This document shows, piece by piece, positions 42,546 through 49,809 of a stretch of 64,000 bases of DNA. The stretch comes from CAYJCL01 sp964370475 (GTDB lineage Bacteria > Bacillota_I > Bacilli_A > RF39 > UBA660). Position 1 is the stretch's first letter; the number at the start of each line of letters is the position of its first letter. The position numbers and the translations under genes are program-made. The DNA lies in contig CAYJJI010000005.1 of the NCBI GenBank assembly GCA_964370475.1, forward strand, positions 5,580 to 69,579, read 5' to 3'. The notes below the pieces were generated by a model. That model saw nothing but the letters and a program-made list of their open reading frames with translations. It ran no database searches and was not told the DNA's origin.

Positions 42546-42659
42546 TTATCTATTATCGTTATCTTTATCTTTGCCATTATGTTTTGAGTTAGCAACATGT
42601 GCGTTTATGGCTTTTTTGATGTTTTTTCTTGATGCTTTTGATTGTTTTTGAGTAGTCAT
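42546..42659 (-). CDS. 37-residue basic protein
   Basis: Short minus-strand gene with a very strong ribosome site (GGGAGGTAATAGAT before the ATG). It reads MTTQKQSKASRKNIKKAIN, then AHVANSKHNGKDKDNDNR. It is rich in Lys, Asn and Ser, with a basic front half and a charged hydrophilic tail. There is no membrane segment. The minus strand reads TATAAT at 42694-42689 as a likely -10. Codons such as AAC, ATC and GCC are more frequent than in neighbours. A nucleic-acid-binding or ribosome-associated role would suit the composition but is unproven. Confidence 0.6.
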   Translation of the reverse strand: MTTQKQSKASRKNIKKAINAHVANSKHNGKDKDNDNR

Positions 42660-42704
42660 ATCTATTACCTCCCATTTATATTATTTGCATTATATAAGTA
42701 ATAA

Positions 42705-42724
42705 TAATGGTAATTAATGGTAAT
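42705..42724. repeat. Perfect tandem 10-mer in a divergent promoter region
   Basis: TAATGGTAAT occurs twice with no gap, between the divergent promoters of the 37-residue gene and the FGE-like gene at 42800. The pair ends 24 bases upstream of the latter's -35. Confidence 0.6.
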
Positions 42725-42748
42725 ACTATTTAGTGATATTATATGACA

Positions 42749-42777
42749 TTGAGTTTTTATTTATTTTATTATATAAT
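42749..42777 (+). promoter_or_regulatory. Promoter of the first tandem FGE-like gene
   Basis: TTGAGT at 42749-42754, 17-bp spacer, TATAAT at 42772-42777. Confidence 0.7.
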
Positions 42778-42799
42778 GGATATATCATAGGAGAGATAG

Positions 42800-44299
42800 A
42801 TGAAGAGATTTAACCCTGAAAAAGAATTAAAAAAGCAGAATAAAAAGTATACAAAAAAACATTTAGTTTTTTCTTTATTGGGTTTAATATGTTTTACTAT
42901 CTTAGGTATTTCTTTTGCTTATTATGAAGTTAGTGGAAGTTCTTTAGTAATAGATACATCTGTTGATGCACCAATAAAGTTAGTGGTTTATTTAGAAGGT
43001 GAAGAAGTTAGTGATTTTCCTTCTAAAAGTTCTGGGTTTGGATTTGATTCTATGAATTGTGTTAATGGTAGTAATGGATTTTGGAATGAAGATACGTGGA
43101 AGTTAACTATTGATTTTTTTAGTAATGATGTTTGTAGTGTTTATTTTGAACCAGTTCCTTATACTGAGAAGATATTAGTGGGATCAGATCCAGTTCTTGA
43201 TTCTAAAATGTTACCTGTTAATATTTCAGATGCTGGAGTAGTTACTATAGCTGATGAGTATTTAGAGTGGTATTCTTATGCCAATAAAGAATGGGCGAAT
43301 GCTGTAATAGTTGATACTTCTTTTACTAATAATACTCCTGGAACTGTTATTCCGATGGATAAGATAGAGCAGATGTATGTGTGGATACCAAGGTATTCTT
43401 ATGATTTAGCAAGTATTGTATCTGCTTATGAAGCTATCGATGTTACATTTGTTAATAATACTCAAGAAGCTCATCCTGCTTTTACGTTTGGTGATGCTGA
43501 ATTGGATGGTTTGTGGGTAGGTAAGTTTGAACAGGGAGAAGATAATAGAATTATACCTAATGTGAATTCTATGCACGAAAAAAATATTTATACATTATAT
43601 GATACTATTAATAATGCAATGAATACTCATTCTTTAGATGTATCAACTGATGTTCATATGATGAAAAATACTGAATGGGGACTTGTAGCTTATTTTTCGC
43701 AATCAAAATATGGTGTTTGTAATAGTGATGGAACTTGTAGTAATAAAGTAGCTAATAACAATTATTTTAATGATAATATTGAATTTGATATTGTTACTGG
43801 TTGTGGTGGTATTGATACTGCTGTTGCAAATAATAATACGGGAATTGATATTTGTCCTAGTACTAATAGGTGGAATACTGTCAATGGTATGGGTGCTAGT
43901 ACAACTAATAATATTACTGGTATATATGATATGGCTGGTGGAAGATATGAATTTGTTATGGGTACTATGTTGAGTGCTTCTTCTAGTTTTGATACTACTT
44001 ATTCTGGATTTTCTTCTGTTCCTGATAGTAAGTATTATGATGCTTATGTATATGGTACTTCTTCGGAAGATTATTCTAGAGGTATTGTAGGTGATGGAGT
44101 TTTAGATATAAATCCTACTGCTATTGCAATGCCAACTTGGCATTATGATTATTTCTTCTTTTTAAATAACGACCTTAATTGGGTTTTAAGAGGGGGAATG
44201 GCAGAAGTTTCTGAGTTTTCAGGTATTTGGAATTATTATGCTTTTTATGGTGTTCCTTATGCTAGTGCATCAGCGAGGTCTGTTGCAGTAATAAAATAA
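42800..44299 (+). CDS. Anchored FGE-like (C-type lectin fold) surface protein, copy 1
   Basis: 499 residues. A basic N-terminus and one membrane segment (about 21-42) are followed by a small domain with VVYLEGEEVSDFPSKSSGF and two to three Cys. The FGE-sulfatase-like domain runs from about 125 (ILVGSDPVLDSKMLPVN) to the end. Shared marks are QMYVWIPRYSYD, LDGLWVGKFEQGEDN, KNTEWGLVAYFSQSKYG, NGMGASTTNNITGIYDMAGG and NWVLRGGMAEV. Codon use is the normal T/A-ending type of this genome to the end. It lies 13 bases before its paralog at 44313, in one operon. Display of a ligand-binding lectin-like face is the likely role. Confidence 0.8.
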   Translation: MKRFNPEKELKKQNKKYTKKHLVFSLLGLICFTILGISFAYYEVSGSSLVIDTSVDAPIKLVVYLEGEEVSDFPSKSSGFGFDSMNCVNGSNGFWNEDTWKLTIDFFSNDVCSVYFEPVPYTEKILVGSDPVLDSKMLPVNISDAGVVTIADEYLEWYSYANKEWANAVIVDTSFTNNTPGTVIPMDKIEQMYVWIPRYSYDLASIVSAYEAIDVTFVNNTQEAHPAFTFGDAELDGLWVGKFEQGEDNRIIPNVNSMHEKNIYTLYDTINNAMNTHSLDVSTDVHMMKNTEWGLVAYFSQSKYGVCNSDGTCSNKVANNNYFNDNIEFDIVTGCGGIDTAVANNNTGIDICPSTNRWNTVNGMGASTTNNITGIYDMAGGRYEFVMGTMLSASSSFDTTYSGFSSVPDSKYYDAYVYGTSSEDYSRGIVGDGVLDINPTAIAMPTWHYDYFFFLNNDLNWVLRGGMAEVSEFSGIWNYYAFYGVPYASASARSVAVIK

Positions 44300-44312
44300 T
44301 TATGGAGGTTTT

Positions 44313-45794
44313 ATGAAGATTAATGAAAAAAATAAATTGAAACAAGTTCAAAAGAAAGTTAGAGAACGCTTAGTTACTTCTTTGTGTTGTTTAATATTTT
44401 TATCAATACTAGGTATTAGTTATATATTATTAAACTCTAATACTAATGAGATTTATTCTGTAGAGGAAAGCACTAATGAATTACTTGTATATGTTGATGG
44501 TGAACAAGTGTCTGAATTTCCGTCTAAAGCAGCAGGTTATCTATATGAGACTATAACTTGTAAGAATAATTCTGTTGGTACGTGGGATGATACTACTTGG
44601 AGTCTTAGTATTGAGTTTTCAAAGAATGATGCTTGTATTGTATATTTTGTTAAACCTTATACAGAAACATTACTAGCTGGGTCTGATCCAGTATTAGATA
44701 GTAAAATGGTACCAGTTAATATTTCTGATACTGGAGTTGTAACGGTTGCTGATATTTTTAAAGAGTGGTATAACTATAATAATAAAGAATGGGCGAATGC
44801 TGTAATAGTAGATCCAACATTTACAACATTAGATTCAGGTACTACAATACCAATGGATAAAATAGAGCAGATGTATGTATGGATACCGAGATATGAATAT
44901 GATGCAGCAAGTATTGAAAGTGCTGCTCATGCAATAGATGTAACTTTTGTTGATAAAACACAGGATGCTCATCCAGCATTCACTTTTGGTACTGATGAAT
45001 TATCGGGCATATGGGTAGGTAAGTTTGAACAAGGTGAAGATAATACAATAAGACCAAATCAAAATTCAATACATCTGATGAATGTATCAACTTTATATGA
45101 TAATGTAAATAATGCAATGACTACATACTCATTAGATGCAACTACAGATGTACATATGATAAAAAATACTGAATGGGGAGCTGTGGCATATTTATCACAA
45201 TCAAAATATGGAGTATGTAATAGTGATGGAACATGTAGTGCAAAAATAGAAAATAATAATTATTATAATAATACTTCATGGGATGTGGTGACAGGATGTG
45301 GCGGAACTGATGTAAACCAACCTTCTTCTGAATCAGGAATTGCCATTTGTCCAGTAGAAAATAGATGGACGACAGAAAACGGAGTAGAAGCAAGTACAAC
45401 GCATAATATAACAGGAATATATGATATGGCTGGAGGAAGAAATGAATATGTAATGGGAAATATGCAAGATAGTAGCGGTAATTTCTATTCAAGAAACTCA
45501 GGATTTACAACAGCACCAGATTCAAAGTACTATGACTCATATGCATATGGAACTTCTGATACTGATTATAATAGAGGCCTTCCAGGAGATGCAACGATAG
45601 AGTTAAATCCTTCAGGCGTTGATATGTCCAACTGGAACAATGATACTGCTGCTTTCTTGAACTCGATCACTTCTTGGTTCTTGCGAGGAGGACCTTATCT
45701 TGGTAGTTATGGTGGAATTTGGTACTTCAACGATAATGATGGTTATGCGGGCAGTATTGATTCAACCCGCTCGGTTCTTTCTTCTGTATATTAA
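44313..45794 (+). CDS. Anchored FGE-like surface protein, copy 2, mosaic codon use and variable-type C-terminus
   Basis: 493 residues, TGGAGG before the ATG, collinear with copy 1 (membrane segment about 24-42, YVDGEQVSEFPSKAAGY, LLAGSDPVLDSKMVPVN, QMYVWIPRYEYD, KNTEWGAVAYLSQSKYG, GIYDMAGGRNEYVMG). Codon use shifts along the gene. The first third is like the rest of the genome. About 44700-45600 prefers A-ending codons (ACA, GCA, TCA, GGA). The last 64 codons hold 14 C-ending ones (AAC, TTC, ATC, TAC, ACC, CGC) and several TCG/GCG. The end SWFLRGG...GIWYFNDNDGYA...STRSVL resembles variable regions of retroelement-diversified lectin-fold proteins. No terminator directly follows; an unusual noncoding region does. 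Confidence 0.8.
   Translation: MKINEKNKLKQVQKKVRERLVTSLCCLIFLSILGISYILLNSNTNEIYSVEESTNELLVYVDGEQVSEFPSKAAGYLYETITCKNNSVGTWDDTTWSLSIEFSKNDACIVYFVKPYTETLLAGSDPVLDSKMVPVNISDTGVVTVADIFKEWYNYNNKEWANAVIVDPTFTTLDSGTTIPMDKIEQMYVWIPRYEYDAASIESAAHAIDVTFVDKTQDAHPAFTFGTDELSGIWVGKFEQGEDNTIRPNQNSIHLMNVSTLYDNVNNAMTTYSLDATTDVHMIKNTEWGAVAYLSQSKYGVCNSDGTCSAKIENNNYYNNTSWDVVTGCGGTDVNQPSSESGIAICPVENRWTTENGVEASTTHNITGIYDMAGGRNEYVMGNMQDSSGNFYSRNSGFTTAPDSKYYDSYAYGTSDTDYNRGLPGDATIELNPSGVDMSNWNNDTAAFLNSITSWFLRGGPYLGSYGGIWYFNDNDGYAGSIDSTRSVLSSVY
45612..45794 (+). other. Candidate variable region (VR) of a diversity-generating retroelement target
   Basis: The last about 60 codons of the gene at 44313 show a sharp rise in GC and C-ending codons in a genome that avoids them. 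They encode the exposed end of a C-type-lectin-like fold after an LRGG motif. In such systems AAC-type codons in a template are randomised at A, leaving NNC codons in the target. No reverse transcriptase, Avd or template repeat is visible in this window, so this rests on codon pattern, fold and position only. Confidence 0.4.
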
Positions 45795-45987
45795 TAAAAC
45801 GAACATTCATTTATTATAAAGTACATTCCCAATAGAAATCGAATGTGAAAGTCCTAAAAATAGCATGAGCTTTGAACGTTACTACCTATACTTACCATTC
45901 CGATGAATGTAGCAATAATCAGGGCGGGTAATAAATAGGTGTGATGTGTAATGGAATAATTAGTACTTATTAAGTGCTTGAATACTT
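45795..45987. other. Noncoding stretch with inverted repeats and raised GC
   Basis: There is no plausible gene between the FGE-like copy 2 and the terminator at 45988. ACATTCAT (45803-45810) and ATGAATGT (45903-45910) form an 8-base inverted repeat around about 92 bases. Inside lie ACATTC/GAATGT (45823-45828 with 45841-45846) and CATTC/GAATG (45896-45909). A GC-rich patch, CAGGGCGGGTAA, follows at 45920. A 13-codon ORF at 45865 (MSFERYYLYLPFR) has the same C-ending codon style. It could be an RNA element or the remnant of the cassette that brought in the end of the gene upstream. Confidence 0.4.
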
Positions 45988-46018
45988 AAAGAAATGGAAC
46001 TTATCTGTTTCTTTTTTT
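45988..46018 (+). terminator. Intrinsic terminator
   Basis: AAAGAAA (45988-45994) with TTTCTTT (46008-46014) and further T residues, 13-base loop. It probably ends the FGE-like operon and its trailing noncoding RNA. Confidence 0.6.
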
Positions 46019-46024
46019 GTTGAT

Positions 46025-46053
46025 TGATAAGATATTAGATACATGATATTATT
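46025..46053 (+). promoter_or_regulatory. Promoter of the XRE regulator
   Basis: TTGATA at 46025-46030, 17-bp spacer ending TGA, TATTAT at 46048-46053. Confidence 0.6.
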
Positions 46054-46068
46054 GTAATAGGTGAAATT

Positions 46069-46755
46069 ATGAATCAAGATAAAGTTGGTAAATATATATA
46101 TAATTTAAGAAGTAAGAATAAAATGACTCAGGGAGAATTTGCTACTAAGATAGGTGTTACTGCACAAGCTGTATCTAAATGGGAAAATGGAAGAGGGATT
46201 CCTGACATTGAGATTCTTAAGATAATTAGTAATGAATTTAATGTTTCTATAGATAGTATTTTAGGTAATAAAAAGAAGTCTTATATATGGATTGTTATTT
46301 TTGGAATTGTTCTTGTTTTAGGAATTATTATTATGTTGTTTTTATTTAAAAATGAAGAATATAATTTAGGAGTTATTAAATCTGGTAATGATGAGTTTAT
46401 AATTACTGGAGCAGCTTCTTATAGTAGTGATAAGAAATCTATACATATTACTGATATTAATTATATAAGGGAAGATGAGAATTTGTATGAGTTACTTGAA
46501 TTTTCTTTGTATGAAACTGAAGGGGATATTACTAAGAAATTAATTGATGGTAGAAATGTAGATATAAGTGTTGATTTTAAAGATGGATTATTAATTAATG
46601 AATTAATAGATAGTGCTGATTTATATATTGATAATTATAATTCTATTTGTTCTGATTTAGAAAATCCTAATTTATTTATTAGAATTAGTTTATTAAGTGA
46701 AAGTGGTTTAATAATTAATCATGAAGTACCTTTGGTATTTGATTATACATGTTAA
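46069..46755 (+). CDS. Membrane-bound XRE-family regulator
   Basis: 228 residues, TAGGTGA before the ATG. The N-terminal helix-turn-helix (about 8-62) shows IYNLRSKNKMTQGEFATKIGVTAQAVSKWENGRGIPD, a clear XRE/Cro type. A basic link and one membrane segment (about 74-97) follow, then an outer domain of about 130 residues rich in beta and acidic residues. This makes it a one-component membrane regulator, perhaps sensing an envelope signal. It follows the FGE-like genes but has its own promoter. Confidence 0.85.
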   Translation: MNQDKVGKYIYNLRSKNKMTQGEFATKIGVTAQAVSKWENGRGIPDIEILKIISNEFNVSIDSILGNKKKSYIWIVIFGIVLVLGIIIMLFLFKNEEYNLGVIKSGNDEFIITGAASYSSDKKSIHITDINYIREDENLYELLEFSLYETEGDITKKLIDGRNVDISVDFKDGLLINELIDSADLYIDNYNSICSDLENPNLFIRISLLSESGLIINHEVPLVFDYTC

Positions 46756-46773
46756 CGTATCGTTTAGTTGTTT

Positions 46774-46808
46774 AAACAAGAAGTTTATTTAACTTTTTGT
46801 TTTTTTAT
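46774..46808 (+). terminator. Intrinsic terminator
   Basis: 12-base stem from AAACAAGAAGTT with AACTTTTTGTTT (one G-U pair), loop TATTT, then T residues. Confidence 0.8.
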
Positions 46809-46816
46809 GGAATAAT
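46808..46816 (+). promoter_or_regulatory. Probable extended -10 promoter of the thioredoxin-like gene
   Basis: TGG-AATAAT, directly following the terminator T-tract and 20 bases before the ATG. Confidence 0.45.
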
Positions 46817-46836
46817 GTTTATGAGGTGGAAAAAAT

Positions 46837-47427
46837 ATGAAAAAATTTGTTTGGTTAATCTTGGGGGTTGGGGTTGTATTAATAAGTGTTGGGGTATACT
46901 TTTTATTTAAAGATGAAGAAGTGGTTTATGTTGATGAGTTCTTAAATGCTTATACTGAAGTTAATTCGGGACATAAGTTTTCAATTACGGGAATTAATGA
47001 TGTTATTAATATTTTAGAAAATGGTAGTGGAGTTGTATTTATTGGTTTTCCTGAGTGTAAATGGTGTCAGGCTTATGCTCCAATATTAGATGAAGTTGGT
47101 AGAGAGTTAAATATTAATACTATTTATTATTTAGATATTAGAGAAGATAGAGCTGATAATAGTTCGGAATATTTAAAGATAGTAGAAATTTTAAAAGAAT
47201 ACTTAGAGCTTGATGACGAGGGGAATCCTCGTATATATGTTCCTACAGTAGTTGGAGTAATTGATGGAGAAATAGTTGGTTTTGATGATGAGACTAGTTT
47301 AGATACTGGAGGATTTACTGAAACTAGTGATTATTGGAGTGATGAAGAAGTATCTGAGCTTAAAGAAAATTTAAGACTGTTCATGAGTGATGTTGTTGAT
47401 AGTGGTTGTTCTAGTTGTGATTTTTAA
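46837..47427 (+). CDS. Membrane-anchored thioredoxin-like protein
   Basis: 196 residues, GAGGTGG before the ATG. A membrane anchor (about 5-24) precedes a thioredoxin fold: the active site GFPECKWCQAYAPILDEVG holds CKWC (about 74-77) and YVPTVVGVIDGEIVGF the cis-Pro loop. The C-terminus ends SGCSSCDF, adding a CxxC pair. It should act outside the membrane as a thiol-disulfide enzyme. The next gene's promoter lies inside its 3' end. Confidence 0.85.
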   Translation: MKKFVWLILGVGVVLISVGVYFLFKDEEVVYVDEFLNAYTEVNSGHKFSITGINDVINILENGSGVVFIGFPECKWCQAYAPILDEVGRELNINTIYYLDIREDRADNSSEYLKIVEILKEYLELDDEGNPRIYVPTVVGVIDGEIVGFDDETSLDTGGFTETSDYWSDEEVSELKENLRLFMSDVVDSGCSSCDF

Positions 47428-47443
47428 TATATTTCGATATAAT
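47415..47443 (+). promoter_or_regulatory. Promoter of the ASCH and arylsulfotransferase genes
   Basis: TTGTGA at 47415-47420, 17-bp spacer, TATAAT at 47438-47443; the -35 lies in the end of the thioredoxin-like gene. Confidence 0.65.
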
Positions 47444-47465
47444 ATATTTTATATGGAGGATTGAA

Positions 47466-47810
47466 ATGATACATAAAATGAATTTACAAAACGGACCTTT
47501 TAATAAAATAATGGAAGGTAGTAAGACAATAGAGATGAGACTTAATGATGAGAAACGTCAGTTACTTAGTGTAGGAGATTTTATTGAATTTAATAATTCT
47601 GATACTGATATATTATTGATGGGTGAAGTAATAGGTTTACATAAATTTAGAAATTTTGAAGAAATGTATGATGCATTTGATAAAATTAGTGTTGGATACG
47701 AAGAGTGGGAAGATGCAATACCTAGTGATATGTCACAATATTATTCAGAAGATGATATTTTGAAATATGGGGTACTTGGAATAGAATTAAAGTTAGTTAA
47801 GGAAGTATAA
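47466..47810 (+). CDS. ASCH-domain protein
   Basis: 114 residues, TGGAGG before the ATG. MNLQNGPFNKIMEGSKTIEMRLND near the start and VGDFIEFNN are typical of the ASCH fold, related to PUA domains and linked to RNA binding or modified-nucleoside hydrolysis (YqfB type). The GSKTIEMRL segment is the conserved core. Its stop is one base from the ATG of the sulfotransferase, implying co-transcription, although no functional link is evident. Confidence 0.85.
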   Translation: MIHKMNLQNGPFNKIMEGSKTIEMRLNDEKRQLLSVGDFIEFNNSDTDILLMGEVIGLHKFRNFEEMYDAFDKISVGYEEWEDAIPSDMSQYYSEDDILKYGVLGIELKLVKEV

Positions 47811-47811
47811 G

Positions 47812-49749
47812 ATGTTAAATAGTAGAACAAAAAAATTATTACTTGGTGTAGGAGCTTTTATATTAGCTTTTATGTTATTTGTAGGAGCTAGACAAAATAC
47901 TAATGATGAAGTTTTAATAGAGGATAGTATTATTGCTTCTCAAAGTAAGATAGATGATAGTTTAAAGAGTAGAGGTTATACAATAGATGATCCTAATGTA
48001 GTTGTAAATCCTTATGGAATTTCTCCTTTAAGTGCTCTTGTAATATTTGAAACTGAGGAGAATGTTACACCAGTTGTTGTGATTGAAGGAAAAGATGAGT
48101 TAAGTACATATACTCATGAATTTAGTTCTGGTAAAGAACATTATTTACCAATATATGGATTGTATCCTGATACTGAGAATGTTGTTACAATAAGTTTCGG
48201 TTATGAAGAAAAGGAAATAATAATTAAAACAGATCCGTTACCTAATGATTTTCCAACTACTGAAATTGTTAAAAGTGATGAAAGTAAGTTGAGTAATGAT
48301 TTATACTTTTTTACACCAGCTATGCAAAGTTATACGTTTGCAGCTGATGTAAATGGTGATATTCGTTGGTATTTAGATACTATTGCTATATGGAAGATTG
48401 ATAGATTAGAAAATGGTCGTTTATTACTTAGCAGTGATAGACCTATAAATCCGCCATATTATAATACTGGCTTAGTAGAAATGGATATGTTGGGTAAAGT
48501 ATATACAGAGTTTGCCTTGCCTGGTGGATATCATCATGATTACTTTGAACTAGAAAATGGTAATTTAATAGTTGCAAGTGATGATTTTTCTGGTGATACT
48601 GTTGAAGATATAATAGTAGAAGTTGATCGTTCTTCAGGTGATATTGTTAAAACAATAGATTTAAAGGATATATTGCCAATGCATTCTGGTAAATCAGAGC
48701 AATGGATTGATTATGATTGGTTTCATAATAATAGTACTTGGTATGATGAGGAAACTGATCAATTAATTTTATCTGGTCGTCATCAAGATGCTGTTGTAAG
48801 TATTGATTATTCATCTACCCAATTAAATTGGATCATAGGTGATCCTACTAATTGGGATGAAGAATATTTAGAATATTTCTTTGAACCTATAGGAGGAGAA
48901 TTTGAGTGGCAATGGTCTCAACATGCTGCAATGATTACTCCAGAAGGTTATATATTTATATTAGATAATGGAAATAATAAGAGTAAAATAGAAGAGGATT
49001 ATGTACCAGCTACTGATAGTTATACTAGAGGTGTTATGTATGAAATTAATACTGATGAAATGACTATTGAACAAGTATGGGAATATGGTAAAGATCGTGG
49101 AAGTGATTTTTATTCACCTTATATTTCAGATGTTGATTATATAGATGAAGATCATTATATAGTTCATTCTGGTGGTGTAGTGTTAGTTGATGGAGTTATT
49201 CAAAATGCTCCTGCTGGATTAACTGAAAATACTGAAATGGAATCTTATACTGTTGAATTATTAAATAATAAAGTTATTTTTGAGATTAATGTTAATACTA
49301 ACTTATATAGAGTTGAAAAAATGTCTTTATATGGTAATGATGAATTTGAATTAGTTACAGGTAAATATAGGGGGTCACTTGGTGAAACTGTTAAAGATGA
49401 TGTTAAGGTTGGAATACATCCGTTAATTAATAGTATTGATGATACTTATGAATCTCATAATATTAGTTTTGTTAAAGAGTCGGATAGATTAGTCTTTGAA
49501 GGTCAATTTTTACAAGGAACTAATGTTCAGATTGTATTAAATAAAGGTTTTGTATCTAGTTATTATAATTTAAAGGTTTCTAAGAAACCATATACTGCTT
49601 TATGTGTAGATGTTTATACTGAAGAAGAAACTGAAAATGGAATAGTTGTTAATAAGTATATTAATGATGAAGGTTTAGATGGTAAATATGATATTTACTT
49701 AATGATTAATGATACTTTGTATAATACTAATGAATATGTAGTGTTTTAG
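47812..49749 (+). CDS. assT: Arylsulfate sulfotransferase
   Basis: 645 residues. An N-terminal membrane segment (about 7-25) anchors or exports it. A small beta domain (about 70-145) matches the N-terminal domain of arylsulfotransferases, followed by the six-bladed propeller. Conserved catalytic-site segments are visible: GGYHHDYFELENGN (about 240), DWFHNNSTWYDEE (about 303), SGRHQDAVV (about 322) and WSQHAAMITPEG (about 366), the last holding the His that is transiently sulfated. It moves sulfate between phenolic compounds outside the cell without PAPS. Only one Cys is present, so the disulfide of enterobacterial AssT is absent. Confidence 0.88.
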   Translation: MLNSRTKKLLLGVGAFILAFMLFVGARQNTNDEVLIEDSIIASQSKIDDSLKSRGYTIDDPNVVVNPYGISPLSALVIFETEENVTPVVVIEGKDELSTYTHEFSSGKEHYLPIYGLYPDTENVVTISFGYEEKEIIIKTDPLPNDFPTTEIVKSDESKLSNDLYFFTPAMQSYTFAADVNGDIRWYLDTIAIWKIDRLENGRLLLSSDRPINPPYYNTGLVEMDMLGKVYTEFALPGGYHHDYFELENGNLIVASDDFSGDTVEDIIVEVDRSSGDIVKTIDLKDILPMHSGKSEQWIDYDWFHNNSTWYDEETDQLILSGRHQDAVVSIDYSSTQLNWIIGDPTNWDEEYLEYFFEPIGGEFEWQWSQHAAMITPEGYIFILDNGNNKSKIEEDYVPATDSYTRGVMYEINTDEMTIEQVWEYGKDRGSDFYSPYISDVDYIDEDHYIVHSGGVVLVDGVIQNAPAGLTENTEMESYTVELLNNKVIFEINVNTNLYRVEKMSLYGNDEFELVTGKYRGSLGETVKDDVKVGIHPLINSIDDTYESHNISFVKESDRLVFEGQFLQGTNVQIVLNKGFVSSYYNLKVSKKPYTALCVDVYTEEETENGIVVNKYINDEGLDGKYDIYLMINDTLYNTNEYVVF

Positions 49750-49809
49750 AAATGAAAAAAGAAATACTTAGGATTTCATTCCTTGATAAGTATTTCTTTT
49801 TTTCATTTC
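49749..49809. terminator. Long bidirectional terminator
   Basis: An imperfect stem of about 22 bases, GAAATGAAAAAAGAAATACTTA with TAAGTATTTCTTTTTTTCATTTC, joins the ends of two convergent genes. The minus-strand gene ends inside it. Confidence 0.85.

Noticed and set aside
45142..45492. 116-residue minus-strand frame inside the FGE-like gene
   Set aside because: Composition is the antisense of a conserved coding domain (Tyr/His/Leu-rich) and no ribosome site is seen.
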